64,000 nucleotides of DNA from CAZOOM01 sp964460795. GTDB lineage: Bacteria > Omnitrophota > Omnitrophia > Omnitrophales > Aquincolibacteriaceae. A program made the position numbers and the translations under genes. The stretch is from NCBI GenBank assembly GCA_964460795.1, contig CAYWRU010000006.1:20806-84805 (forward strand). Direction: 5' to 3'. The notes beneath the pieces are model-generated. The model was not told the origin of the DNA. It worked only from the letters and a program-made list of their open reading frames with translations, and searched no databases. Shown here piece by piece: positions 52,706-61,896 of this stretch (positions are counted from its first letter, which is position 1; the number at the start of each line of letters is the position of its first letter).

Positions 52706-54031
52706 ATGATTCATCGAAAAATAGGGAAGGGCGGAATCTTGGGAGCCATGCTGCTCGTCGCAGTCCCGGTTTTATTTGCAGGGACCGACGGATCGGTGCT
52801 TGAGGCAACGCCGTCAAAAGATATTTATTCTGAGACTGTGCGGGAGTCAGCGGTGATTCATGATGCTGTTCTTCATAATCCAGAAATCAAAGCTGCACGC
52901 GCGGAGTGGGAAGCCGTCAAAAAACAAATTCCTCAATCCTGGGCCCTTCCCGATCCTATGATCGGCATGGATGTGATGGGGAGCATGGTTGAGACACGTG
53001 TAGGTCCTGAAAAACAGCGTTTCATGGTGCAGCAAGTCATCCCGTTTCCTTTGAAACTTTATGAACGGTACAAAATTTCCAAGGCCGAGGCCGAAGCAGC
53101 GCAGGCAAGGACACGAGCCAAGATCCATGATGTGATCCGGGATGTACGAAATACTTACAGCGAACTCTATGAAACAGACGCAGCACTTCAAGTGATTCAT
53201 GAAATCCAAGATGTTCTGAAAAAAATCGAGGAGATTGCGCAGACAAAATACTCCAATGAATCCGCAGGACAGCGCGATGTGGCCAAGGCCCAGGCCGAAG
53301 TGTCCATGTCGCTTGAACAAATCTACATGCTGGAACAGCGGCGTGCGTCTCTCACCGGACTTTTGAATGAACTTCTAGACCGCAGTCCTCTTTTGGAATT
53401 TGGGGCGCTCGAGAAGCCAGAAAAACCTGAAGTGAAATCCAATCTGCTCGAACTTTTTCAGCGCGCGTCAACAAATCGTGGCGATCTCCAGGCGGATAGC
53501 GCAGAAGTCAAAAAATCCAAACACTCTCAAACCCTGGCAAAACTTGAATATCTCCCGGATCTGGATGCTTCTTTCGTTTATACGCAGGTTGGAAATGGAA
53601 CCACAACGGAAGATATGGACGGCCGGGACAGCTGGATGTTCCCGCTCCGGGTGAATGTTCCTCTTTGGCAGAACCGGATTATTCCTATGATCCAGCAGGC
53701 GAACCGCGAAGTCGAAGCGGCCGAGGCCCGGCTTCAGGGCACGAAAAACAAAACTTTCTATGAAGTGAAAGATGCGTTTACCCGGTATCAAACGGCTTCC
53801 AAAATTGTTTTGCTTTATGAAACCGCGGTCATTCCTCAGGCCAAGCTGGCGCTCACTTCCGATCAAGCTGGGTACGAGGCCGGGCGATCCGGATTTTTGG
53901 ATCTTTTAGACAGTCAGCGCGTTTATCTAAATGCTCAAATGAGTTATCTTAAAATTTATACGGAGCTTCTGAAGAGCGTTTCCGATCTTGAACAAGTTTG
54001 CGGCAGTGATCGCGAAGGAGAAAAGTTATGA
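52706..54031 (+). CDS. TolC-family outer-membrane protein of metal efflux (CusC/CzcC-like)
   Basis: A 441-residue outer-membrane factor with a signal peptide (GAMLLVAVPVLFAG) and two helical repeats (AQTKYSNESAGQRDVAKAQA, AGYEAGRSGFLDLLDSQRVY). GAGG upstream of the ATG at 52706 decides this start over the TTG at 52667. It forms the outer channel for the adaptor and RND pump that follow. Its stop overlaps the adaptor start (ATGA). Confidence 0.85.
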   Translation: MIHRKIGKGGILGAMLLVAVPVLFAGTDGSVLEATPSKDIYSETVRESAVIHDAVLHNPEIKAARAEWEAVKKQIPQSWALPDPMIGMDVMGSMVETRVGPEKQRFMVQQVIPFPLKLYERYKISKAEAEAAQARTRAKIHDVIRDVRNTYSELYETDAALQVIHEIQDVLKKIEEIAQTKYSNESAGQRDVAKAQAEVSMSLEQIYMLEQRRASLTGLLNELLDRSPLLEFGALEKPEKPEVKSNLLELFQRASTNRGDLQADSAEVKKSKHSQTLAKLEYLPDLDASFVYTQVGNGTTTEDMDGRDSWMFPLRVNVPLWQNRIIPMIQQANREVEAAEARLQGTKNKTFYEVKDAFTRYQTASKIVLLYETAVIPQAKLALTSDQAGYEAGRSGFLDLLDSQRVYLNAQMSYLKIYTELLKSVSDLEQVCGSDREGEKL

Positions 54032-55317
54032 ATTCTAAAAAAATTAAAATAATTCTTGGGATTGTTGTTATGTCCTTGATCTTGATTGCGGGTGTGAATG
54101 TTTTGAAAAAGGGAGCGGCGAGCGGGCCTTCCAAAGTATCCAGCGAACAGAAAAAAGAAATTTGGTATTGTCCCATGCATGTGACGTATCACTCAGACCG
54201 TCCGGGGTCGTGTCCTATTTGTCACATGGACTTGGTAAAACTGGATTCTGCTGAGCCCGAAGCCATGGATATGGGAGATGCCGATCAGAAAAAAAATAAA
54301 AGGATGACGATGCAGGAGGCGCTCCATTTAAAACCCGGAGAAGCATGTCTCTTTCATCAATGTAAACATGGGTTTTGCAATATCAAGCTGACGGAGGAAA
54401 TTATCCGAAGCGGCAAGTGCCCGCATTGCGGAGAAGAGCTTGGGATCATTCTCAAAGAGGCCATGCCTGAGGGATACTCCTCGGTTCGGCTCGATGAAAA
54501 TAAAGAGCGTTTGATTGGAATCAAAACCGAACCTGCAGCAAAACGTCTTCTTGAAAAAACCGTCCGTGCGGTGGGAACCATTGCGAAAGATCCCGAGCTT
54601 TATCAGGCTGAAGCCGAATATCTCCAGGCCATTCAGGCTGTGGAAAAGGCCAAGGCCGGGAATATTCCGGAGATCGTGGCCTCCTCAGAAAAACTTTTGG
54701 AATCCACGCGTATTCGCCTCACCAGCATGGGGCTCAGTGCAGAGTTAATTCAGGAAATTGAATCGCGCAAAGAAGCGGACAAGAGTCTTCTCTATGCTCA
54801 GCCGAATCAGCCGGTGTGGGTCTATGCCCGGATTTATGAGTATGAGATTCCACTTGTGAAAGTGGGCTCTGAGGCGGTGATCAAAATTTCTGCGCTTGCA
54901 GGTTCGGAATCCGTGATGAAGGGAAAACTGCTCGCCATGGATCCCTCGGTGGATCCTATGACCCGCACCACACGCGTCCGGATTCGAATTGATTCGGCCG
55001 AAGGCGTGCTTCGTCCGGACATGTATGTGGATGTAGAAATCAAAACAAATTTGGGAGAAGTCCTTGCGGTGCGAAAGGACGCGATTTTTGATACCGGAAC
55101 CCGGCAGATTGTTTTTATTCAAACCCCCGCAGGGACTTTGGAACCTCGGGAAGTTGCTTTGGGTGCACGGACTGAGGATTGGGTCGAAGTGAGGTCCGGT
55201 CTTTCGGATGGCGACCCCGTAGTGGTGAGCGGGAATTTCCTGATTGATTCTGAGAGCCGGCTCAAGGCTGCGCTTCAAAATATTGGATCGGAAGGAGGAC
55301 ACTCCCATGGCAGCTGA
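54028..55317 (+). CDS. RND periplasmic adaptor with two N-terminal metal-binding modules (CusB-like)
   Basis: A 429-residue membrane-fusion protein. One N-terminal helix (residues about 8-25), then a heavy-metal-binding module WYCPMHVTYHSDRPGSCPIC (near residue 50), then a second Cys/His segment, CLFHQCKHGFC and KCPHCGEE (about 110-140), not usual in CusB. The HlyD-type hairpin and beta-barrel domains follow, ending in a histidine-rich GGHSHGS. It links the pump to the outer channel and probably collects Cu(I)/Ag(I). Confidence 0.9.
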   Translation: MNSKKIKIILGIVVMSLILIAGVNVLKKGAASGPSKVSSEQKKEIWYCPMHVTYHSDRPGSCPICHMDLVKLDSAEPEAMDMGDADQKKNKRMTMQEALHLKPGEACLFHQCKHGFCNIKLTEEIIRSGKCPHCGEELGIILKEAMPEGYSSVRLDENKERLIGIKTEPAAKRLLEKTVRAVGTIAKDPELYQAEAEYLQAIQAVEKAKAGNIPEIVASSEKLLESTRIRLTSMGLSAELIQEIESRKEADKSLLYAQPNQPVWVYARIYEYEIPLVKVGSEAVIKISALAGSESVMKGKLLAMDPSVDPMTRTTRVRIRIDSAEGVLRPDMYVDVEIKTNLGEVLAVRKDAIFDTGTRQIVFIQTPAGTLEPREVALGARTEDWVEVRSGLSDGDPVVVSGNFLIDSESRLKAALQNIGSEGGHSHGS

Positions 55318-58300
55318 TCCAAAATCAGAAAATAAGATAAATCCAGACGCCTCATCTTCCATTAAAAAAGAGGGGATCATTGAAAAGATTATTGAGTTCT
55401 CGGCTAAAAATAAATTTTTGATATTGATCATGACCGCGGTGGCCATCATGACCGCGATTTGGTCTGTCAAAAATATTCCGCTCGATGCCATTCCCGATCT
55501 TTCCGATACGCAGGTGATCATTTATTCCAAATGGGACCGGAGTCCGGACATTTTGGAAGATCAGGTGACGTATCCCATTGTGACGGCGCTGCTCGGTGCG
55601 CCGCGGGTCAAAGCCATCCGGGGATTTTCGGATTTTGGATTTTCCTATGTGTACGTGATTTTTGAAGACGGCACAGATATCTACTGGGCGCGCAGTCGCA
55701 CGCTCGAATATCTCAGCAAGATCACGCCGCGTCTCCCCGAAGGAGTCCAGACTGAACTGGGCCCCGATGCCACGGGTGTGGGCTGGGTGTTTCAATATGC
55801 GCTGGTCGATCCCACAGGACGGCACAGCCTTCAGGAGCTCCGATCCTTTCAGGATTGGAATCTTCGCTACCATTTGCAAAGCGTGGAAGGCGTAGCCGAA
55901 GTTGCGTCGCTTGGTGGATTTGTGAAACAGTATCAGATCACGCTCGATCCCAATAAGCTGCTGGCGTACAACATTCCTCTTATGAAAGTGGTGGAAGCAG
56001 TACGCAAGGGAAATAAAGAATCCGGCGGCCGGTTAATCGAATTTTCCGGAGTTGAGTACATGGTTCGCGGCCGCGGATACCTGAAATCCATCAAAGATCT
56101 GGAAAATATTGTAGTGGGCACCGATGAAAAAGGAACTCCGGTACTGGTCAAAAACATTGCGACTGTGGCCATTGGGCCTGATATCCGGCGGGGCATTGCG
56201 GATCTGGACGGTGAAGGCGATACCGTGACCGGCACGGTGATCATGCGCTTTGGAGAAAATGCGCTCAAAGTCATTGAGCGTGTCAAAGCCCGCATCCATG
56301 AACTGGAGCCGTCTTTTCCGGAAGGCGTGAAGCTTGTGGTGGTGTATGACCGCTCCGATTTAATTTTACGCGCCATTGATACTTTAAAACATCAGCTTTT
56401 TGAAGAAATGTTGATTGTCAGTTTCGTGATCCTGCTTTTTCTTTGGCATTTTCCGTCTGCCATTATTCCCATTGTCACAATTCCGATTTCTGTGCTGCTT
56501 TCTTTCATTGTTCTTCACGGTATGAAACTCACTTCGAATGTTATGTCGCTTGCTGGTATTGCGATCTCCATCGGAGTTCTTGTCGATGGAGCGATTGTGG
56601 AAGTGGAGAATGCCTATAAACGACTGGAAGAATGGGAACACGGGGGACGCAAAGGAGATTTTCACGCGATCCGCTTGCAGGCTCTTAAAGAAGTCGGTCC
56701 TTCAGTTTTCTTTTCACTCTTGGTGATTGCCGTAGCTTTTATGCCGATTTTTACGCTCCTGGATCAGGAAGGGCGGCTCTTTCGTCCTCTTGCCTGGTCC
56801 AAGAATCTGGCCATGGCCATTGCGGCGATTCTTGCGATTACGCTGGATCCTGCACTGCGTATGTTTTTTACGCGTATGGATCCCATCAAATTGTCATTCC
56901 CGCGCAGGCGGGAATCCAGTCCTGGATCCCCGACAAAAACATTCGGGGATGACAACAGAAATCATCCTGCACAGCATTCCATCTTGAATCGAATAGAAGG
57001 TTGGTTATCCAAAATTGCTACCACGCTTGCGGTGGGGACGTATTACCCGGAAGAAAAACATCCGATCAGCAAAAGGCTTTTTGCGGTGTACGACCCGGTG
57101 TGTCGCTGGGCTTTGAAAAATTATAAAAAAATTATTGTCGGGGCATTGATTTTATTGGCGATCACGATCCCGGTTTATTTCAGGCTTGGATCTGAATTTA
57201 TGCCTCCCTTGTGGGAAGGAGACCTTCTTTATATGCCGACCACGCTTCCGGGCATTTCCGTGACCGAGGCGCAAAAACTTTTGAAAACTCAGGACGAGAT
57301 TCTAAAAAGTTTTCCGGAAGTGAAACATGTGTTTGGGAAAGCGGGAAGACTTGAGAGCTCGACCGATCCCGCGCCTTTTTCTATGATGGAAACCGTGGTG
57401 ATGCTAAAGCCCGAAAAAGAATGGAGGAAAATTCCTCGATGGTATTCTTGGATGCCGGAATTCATGACCTCGCCGCTTCGTCACCTGTGGCCGGATCATA
57501 GGACGCATGAAGAGTTGGTTTCTGAAATGGACCGGAAACTACAAATCCCCGGAACCACGAACGCGTGGACGCTTCCGATCAAGAACCGGATTGATATGCT
57601 CTCCACCGGGATCCGAACACCCATTGGTATTAAGATCCTGGGAGCAGATTTAAAGGAAATTGAAAAAATCGGGCTCCAGCTGGAAGGAATTTTAAAAGAT
57701 GTGCCGGGAACCCGGAGTGTGTACAGTGAACGAACGGCAGGCGGTTACTTCCTTGATTTTAATTTGAAGCGGGAGGAAATTGCACGCTATGGACTTACAA
57801 TCGATGATGTTCAGTCCGTCATCATGTCTGCCATCGGCGGAGAATCGGTCACGCAAACCGTGGAAGGCCGGGAACGCTATTCTGTGAATGTGCGTTATCC
57901 TCGCGAACTTCGGGATGATCTAGATCCTTTAAAAAGAATTTTGGTTCCGTCCATGACAGGTCAACAAATTCCGCTCGGCCAGCTTGCAGATCTTAAATTT
58001 GAAACTGGACCCGCCATGATCCGAAATGAAAATGGCATGATGGCAGGCTATGTGTTTGTGGATGTGACAGGGCGGGATATCGGGGGCTATGTTCAGGAAG
58101 CAAAATCAAAAGTGAATAAGGAATTAAAAATTCCGGAGAAGTACTCGCTTTTATGGAGCGGTCAATATGAGAATATGATTCGGGTCCGTGAACGGCTTAA
58201 AATGATTGTGCCACTCACGCTTTTTTTGATCGCCTTTTTGCTTCATCTAAACACGCGCTCCTGGACAAAGACGGGAATGATCTTTTTGGCCGTTCCCTTT

Positions 58301-58735
58301 TCTTTAATCGGAGCGGTTTGGCTTCTCTGGATCCTTCATTACAATATTTCCATCGCCGTCTGGGTGGGGATGATTGCCTTGATGGGGCTGGATGCAGAGA
58401 CCGGCGCTTTTATGCTGCTCTTTCTGGATCTTTCCTATGAAGATGCAAAGAAAAAGAATCAAATGAAATCTGAAAGCGATTTAGTGGAAGCCGTGATTCA
58501 CGGCGCAGTCAAAAGAGTCCGGCCTAAAATGATGACGGTCATGGCGGCCTTTATGGGTCTGATTCCGATTATGTGGTCCACGGGTGCAGGTTCGGATGTG
58601 ATGAAGCGCATTGCAGCTCCGATGATAGGCGGATTGACTACCTCGTTTCTTTTGGAATTACTTGTTTACCCCGTTTTGTATTTTCTGTGGAGAAAAAAGG
58701 AGGTGGATTCCGGGAAAAATTCAGTGCTTAGCTAA
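55307..58735 (+). CDS. cusA: Heavy-metal RND pump, CusA-type
   Basis: A 1,142-residue HME-type RND transporter. GGAGG at 55294-55298 supports the ATG at 55307, 11 bases inside the adaptor gene. Blocks: IPLDAIPDLSDTQVIIYS, the relay aspartate in SIGVLVDGAIVEVENAYKRL (helix 4), and DAETGAFMLLFLD in helix 10, the latter with the acidic residue seen in Cu/Ag pumps. Between helices 6 and 7 a repeat element (56891-56955) has been inserted without breaking the frame, encoding SFPRRRESSPGSP. It completes the efflux operon. Confidence 0.92.
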   Translation: MAADPKSENKINPDASSSIKKEGIIEKIIEFSAKNKFLILIMTAVAIMTAIWSVKNIPLDAIPDLSDTQVIIYSKWDRSPDILEDQVTYPIVTALLGAPRVKAIRGFSDFGFSYVYVIFEDGTDIYWARSRTLEYLSKITPRLPEGVQTELGPDATGVGWVFQYALVDPTGRHSLQELRSFQDWNLRYHLQSVEGVAEVASLGGFVKQYQITLDPNKLLAYNIPLMKVVEAVRKGNKESGGRLIEFSGVEYMVRGRGYLKSIKDLENIVVGTDEKGTPVLVKNIATVAIGPDIRRGIADLDGEGDTVTGTVIMRFGENALKVIERVKARIHELEPSFPEGVKLVVVYDRSDLILRAIDTLKHQLFEEMLIVSFVILLFLWHFPSAIIPIVTIPISVLLSFIVLHGMKLTSNVMSLAGIAISIGVLVDGAIVEVENAYKRLEEWEHGGRKGDFHAIRLQALKEVGPSVFFSLLVIAVAFMPIFTLLDQEGRLFRPLAWSKNLAMAIAAILAITLDPALRMFFTRMDPIKLSFPRRRESSPGSPTKTFGDDNRNHPAQHSILNRIEGWLSKIATTLAVGTYYPEEKHPISKRLFAVYDPVCRWALKNYKKIIVGALILLAITIPVYFRLGSEFMPPLWEGDLLYMPTTLPGISVTEAQKLLKTQDEILKSFPEVKHVFGKAGRLESSTDPAPFSMMETVVMLKPEKEWRKIPRWYSWMPEFMTSPLRHLWPDHRTHEELVSEMDRKLQIPGTTNAWTLPIKNRIDMLSTGIRTPIGIKILGADLKEIEKIGLQLEGILKDVPGTRSVYSERTAGGYFLDFNLKREEIARYGLTIDDVQSVIMSAIGGESVTQTVEGRERYSVNVRYPRELRDDLDPLKRILVPSMTGQQIPLGQLADLKFETGPAMIRNENGMMAGYVFVDVTGRDIGGYVQEAKSKVNKELKIPEKYSLLWSGQYENMIRVRERLKMIVPLTLFLIAFLLHLNTRSWTKTGMIFLAVPFSLIGAVWLLWILHYNISIAVWVGMIALMGLDAETGAFMLLFLDLSYEDAKKKNQMKSESDLVEAVIHGAVKRVRPKMMTVMAAFMGLIPIMWSTGAGSDVMKRIAAPMIGGLTTSFLLELLVYPVLYFLWRKKEVDSGKNSVLS
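56891..56955. repeat. Dispersed palindromic (MITE-like) repeat inside cusA
   Basis: A 65-base element with inverted ends, TTGTCATTCCC at the left and GGGGATGACAA at the right, plus an inner CCCGC...GCGGG hairpin. It belongs to the widespread GTCATTCCCGC-type repeats whose translation gives FPRRRESS (family knowledge from many genomes). Here it lies in frame in the gene and is translated. Confidence 0.8.
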
Positions 58736-58788
58736 AGGTCTGATTTTACAAATAGTTTTACAATAGAACAATCTCTAAGGAGAGAGTC

Positions 58789-59088
58789 ATGAAAAAGATT
58801 TCAATGGTGTTAGCGATGATGATGGTTTTGAGCAGTATGGCATTTGCGGATCCGGCTTCGATGGGATCGGTCCGTGATGCGGGTAATAAAATTTGTCCGG
58901 TTTCAGGTGAAGCAGTGAGCGGATCCAGCTTTGTCGAGCATGCCGGAGTTCGGTACGGCCTTTGCTGCTCAGCTTGCGCAAAGAAATTCCAAGCCAATCC
59001 GGAGAAATATCTGGCCCAGATGGCTCAGTCGGGTGGGAGTTCTGAGACGATGGATATGGGTGCAGATCACGCCGATCACACAATGTAA
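58789..59088 (+). CDS. Small secreted YHS-like metal-binding protein
   Basis: A 99-residue exported protein: signal peptide to SSMAFA, then a YHS/TRASH-like motif KICPVSGEAV and YGLCCSACAKKF (residues about 35-67), and a Met/His tail (MDMGADHADHTM). It probably binds Cu or Ag in the periplasm. AAGGAGAG precedes the ATG. It lies 53 bases after cusA, and a terminator follows, closing the locus. Confidence 0.8.
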   Translation: MKKISMVLAMMMVLSSMAFADPASMGSVRDAGNKICPVSGEAVSGSSFVEHAGVRYGLCCSACAKKFQANPEKYLAQMAQSGGSSETMDMGADHADHTM

Positions 59089-59116
59089 GTCTTTGTCCTA
59101 AAAAAGGATAGAGCTA

Positions 59117-59155
59117 ATCGGGCCTTCTCCTCATGGGGGAGGCCCGATCTTTTTT
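59117..59155 (+). terminator. Intrinsic terminator closing the metal efflux locus
   Basis: ATCGGGCC (59117-59124) pairs with GGCCCGAT (59141-59148) with further pairing inside, and a T-run follows at 59150-59155. Confidence 0.9.
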
Positions 59156-59164
59156 GATCGTTTG

Positions 59165-59173
59165 TGCTATACT
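59165..59173 (+). promoter_or_regulatory. Extended -10 promoter of the ROK-Ppx operon
   Basis: TGCTATACT is an extended -10 element (TGN plus TATACT at 59168-59173), 53 bases before the GTG start. No -35 is required for this class. Confidence 0.5.
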
Positions 59174-59225
59174 TCCTTTCATAGCCCACAGATTCATCAA
59201 CCTTCCCGAATCGTAGGAGAATACC

Positions 59226-60215
59226 GTGGCGAAATCTGAACATTATTTCGTCGGCTTGGATCTTGGCGGGACCAAGATGCTGGCTGCACTTCTAGATTCC
59301 AAGTTTCGCGTCATAAGCCGGTCTAAAAATGCGACCGAACCTCATCGCGGAAAAAAAGTTTTTCTTTCAAGCCTCAAAGAATGTGTGGAGTCTGCCCGCT
59401 CCGAGGCCAAAATTCCCTGGAACCGAATCCGGGCCATGGGAGTCGGTTGTCCGGGCATGATCCCTTTCCCCAAAGGCGTTGTAAAACTGTCGCCTAATAT
59501 TCGATTCCTAAAAAATTTTCCGCTTCGAAAAATTCTTATGAAAATGTTTCATGTGCCGGTCCTTGTGGAAAATGATGTGAATGCGGGTCTTTACGGAGAA
59601 TGGCAGTTTGGAGCGGCTCGCGGATTCAATCATGCGGCAGGAATTTTTCTTGGAACGGGTGTGGGCGGGGCCTTTATTTTTGATGGGAAACTTTACCGGG
59701 GAGCTGGCGGCGCGGCTGGGGAAATCGGGCATACTTTTTTATCTCCTCCTTCCATGATGTCTCCCGACTTTCGCGCCACGACGGTGGAGGGAATGTTGGG
59801 ACGTCTTCGTGTGGCGGCCGATGCTTCCTATTTAATATTAAAACAGCAGGCCCCGGTGCTTTACCGGACCGTGGGGCTGGACACCAAAAAAATCAAAAGC
59901 AAGGCTCTTCTCAAATCCATCCGGGGAGGAGATCAAGCCGTTCGTGAACTTATGCTGCAAAAGTCCCGGTTGCTGGGAGTCTTGATGGCGAACGTTGTGA
60001 ATTTGCTCAATCCGGAGGTCATTGTTTTGGGCGGCGGATTGATTGAAGCCATGGGCGATTTTATTATTCCAGAGGCGCGGCATAGGATGAAGTCCCATGC
60101 ATTACCCGTCATGGTCAAGGACGTAAAGGTTTTTCCCGCTGAACTTGGGGACGATGCCATTGTCAAAGGGGCTGCGAAACAAGCCTGGGATTGGATCTCA
60201 GATAAAGGAGCATAG
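59226..60215 (+). CDS. ROK-family sugar kinase
   Basis: A 329-residue kinase starting with GTG, with AGGAG upstream. ATP site GLDLGGTKMLAALLD (residues about 9-23), substrate block VLVENDVNAGLYGEW and FLGTGVGGAF, and GAAGEIGHTFL. The Cys-rich zinc motif of most ROK enzymes is absent after the GEIGH block. Polyphosphate glucokinases belong to ROK and also lack that motif; with Ppx and Ppk1 following, use of polyphosphate as donor is possible but only inferred. Ends three bases before the Ppx gene. Confidence 0.88.
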   Translation: MAKSEHYFVGLDLGGTKMLAALLDSKFRVISRSKNATEPHRGKKVFLSSLKECVESARSEAKIPWNRIRAMGVGCPGMIPFPKGVVKLSPNIRFLKNFPLRKILMKMFHVPVLVENDVNAGLYGEWQFGAARGFNHAAGIFLGTGVGGAFIFDGKLYRGAGGAAGEIGHTFLSPPSMMSPDFRATTVEGMLGRLRVAADASYLILKQQAPVLYRTVGLDTKKIKSKALLKSIRGGDQAVRELMLQKSRLLGVLMANVVNLLNPEVIVLGGGLIEAMGDFIIPEARHRMKSHALPVMVKDVKVFPAELGDDAIVKGAAKQAWDWISDKGA

Positions 60216-60217
60216 CC

Positions 60218-61786
60218 ATGTCAAAAGAGGCAGGTGCCGTGACTCGGCCGATTGTGGCGGTGATTGATATTGGAGCCAGCGCCATCCGCATGGTGATTGC
60301 AGAAATCGGCGCTAAGGGCGAAGTCCAGACGCTGGAAAATTTTCATAAGCCGGTCAAGTTTGGAAAAGATGTTTTTACCGGCGGGCTTCTCAGTATGGCC
60401 TCGGTTCGTGAAGGACTCGCCATTCTCAAAAATTATAAAGATGCACTTGAGACTTACGGTGTTAAGCAAGTTCATGCCGTGGCCACGAGTGCGGTCCGGG
60501 AGGCGGTCAACCGGGATAATTTCCTGGATCAAATTTATGTGCGGACAGGCATTGATGTGGAAATTATTGAAGGCCCGGAGCAAAACCGTTTGGAACTCAT
60601 TGCGGTCGAAGCGGCTCTGGAAGGAAAGGTGGATCTCAAGGATAAAAATGCTCTCATTTTAGAAGTGGGATCCGGCAGCACGGAAATGATTGTGATGAAC
60701 CACGGTGAAGTGGAGATTACCCGGACGCTTTCTTTGGGATCGATTCGACTGCCTGAACGCGTGGTGGCGGGCAAGACGGATCCTGCGGTGATGCAAAGAA
60801 TCTTGAAGCGCAATATCCATGAGATCGTTGCCTTTGTGGCGCATGAAACCAATATTGAAAATCTCGATACATTTATCGCGCTCGGTTCAGATCTGAGATT
60901 TGTCTGTCAGCAGACTTTGGAATCAAAGGACCAGACCTTTGCCACTTTGGAGAAAAAGGCCTTTTCGAGTTTTTTAAATAAAATCTCGAAGATGAGCCCT
61001 GAGGAAATCACATCTCAGTACAATTTGCCTTATTCACTTGCTGAAACGCTTGTGCCTTCGCTTTTGGTTTGCTCGAATTTCCTGAATGAAACCAAGGCCG
61101 AGAGTCTCATTATTCCCATGACCAGTATCCGAGACGGCCTGCTCATTGAAATGGGGCAGATGCTTTCCGGCTACAAACGAACGGATGTTTCAAAACAGGT
61201 GGTGAATTCCTGTCGTCATTTGGGGGAAAAATACCGGTATGATCAAGGTCATGCGGTGGGCGTGGCTTCGCTTGCCGTGAAACTCTTTGATGTTTTGAAG
61301 CAGGATCACGGCCTGGGGTCCCGCGAAAGACTTCTTTTGGAAGTCTCGGCCATGCTCCACGACATTGGCTCTTATATTTCCCCGTCTTCACACCACAAGC
61401 ATTCAAGTTATCTGGTGGATGCCTCGGAGATTTTCGGACTTCGCAAGCCGGACAAAAATATTGTTTCCAATGTGACGCGTTATCACCGGGGCGCGCCCCC
61501 GAAACCCACGCATACCGCTTACATGTCCCTTCCGCGAAGTGACCGCTCGGTTGTGTCGAAGCTATCCGCCATTTTGCGAGTCGCGGATGCGCTCGATCAT
61601 GCTCATCAGCAGAAGATCAAAACCTTTACCTTTGAGCGAACCGATGAGGCCTATGTGCTGTGGGTTCCTGAAGAAACCGGAGATATTTCACTGGAGCGGG
61701 ACAGTTTGCAGGAAAAGGGGAATATGTTTGCGGACGTATTTGGTGCGCCCATTCAGCTTAAACAAGGAACGCCACCACAAAAATAA
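60218..61786 (+). CDS. ppx: Ppx/GppA-type phosphatase with C-terminal HD domain
   Basis: A 522-residue enzyme of exopolyphosphatase / pppGpp phosphatase type. The N-terminal actin-like ATPase fold is marked by VAVIDIGASAIRMVIAEIG, VATSAVREAVN and ILEVGSGSTEM. The C-terminal part has an HD-type hydrolase core (QGHAVGVA, SAMLHDIGSY, HHKHSSYL). It degrades polyphosphate, pppGpp or both. AAAGGAG upstream of the ATG. It forms an operon with the ROK kinase and is followed by ppk1. Confidence 0.9.
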   Translation: MSKEAGAVTRPIVAVIDIGASAIRMVIAEIGAKGEVQTLENFHKPVKFGKDVFTGGLLSMASVREGLAILKNYKDALETYGVKQVHAVATSAVREAVNRDNFLDQIYVRTGIDVEIIEGPEQNRLELIAVEAALEGKVDLKDKNALILEVGSGSTEMIVMNHGEVEITRTLSLGSIRLPERVVAGKTDPAVMQRILKRNIHEIVAFVAHETNIENLDTFIALGSDLRFVCQQTLESKDQTFATLEKKAFSSFLNKISKMSPEEITSQYNLPYSLAETLVPSLLVCSNFLNETKAESLIIPMTSIRDGLLIEMGQMLSGYKRTDVSKQVVNSCRHLGEKYRYDQGHAVGVASLAVKLFDVLKQDHGLGSRERLLLEVSAMLHDIGSYISPSSHHKHSSYLVDASEIFGLRKPDKNIVSNVTRYHRGAPPKPTHTAYMSLPRSDRSVVSKLSAILRVADALDHAHQQKIKTFTFERTDEAYVLWVPEETGDISLERDSLQEKGNMFADVFGAPIQLKQGTPPQK

Positions 61787-61795
61787 AGGCGAAGC

Positions 61796-61886
61796 AAATC
61801 CCAAATACCAAAATCCAAATTCCAAAACGGGGCTCTTAAGTATGTTTTGTTCTGCTTTGGGATTTGGTATTTATTGTTTGGGATTT
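61796..61886. repeat. Imperfect inverted repeat between ppx and ppk
   Basis: Two arms of about 32 bases (61796-61827 and 61855-61886), about 25 of 32 positions complementary, made of AAATCCCAAATACC-type words and separated by about 27 bases. The A/T-rich composition differs from the flanking genes. The right arm ends 10 bases before the ppk ATG. It looks like a small mobile repeat that has taken the place of the ppk leader. Confidence 0.65.
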
Positions 61887-61896
61887 TAAAATATTT

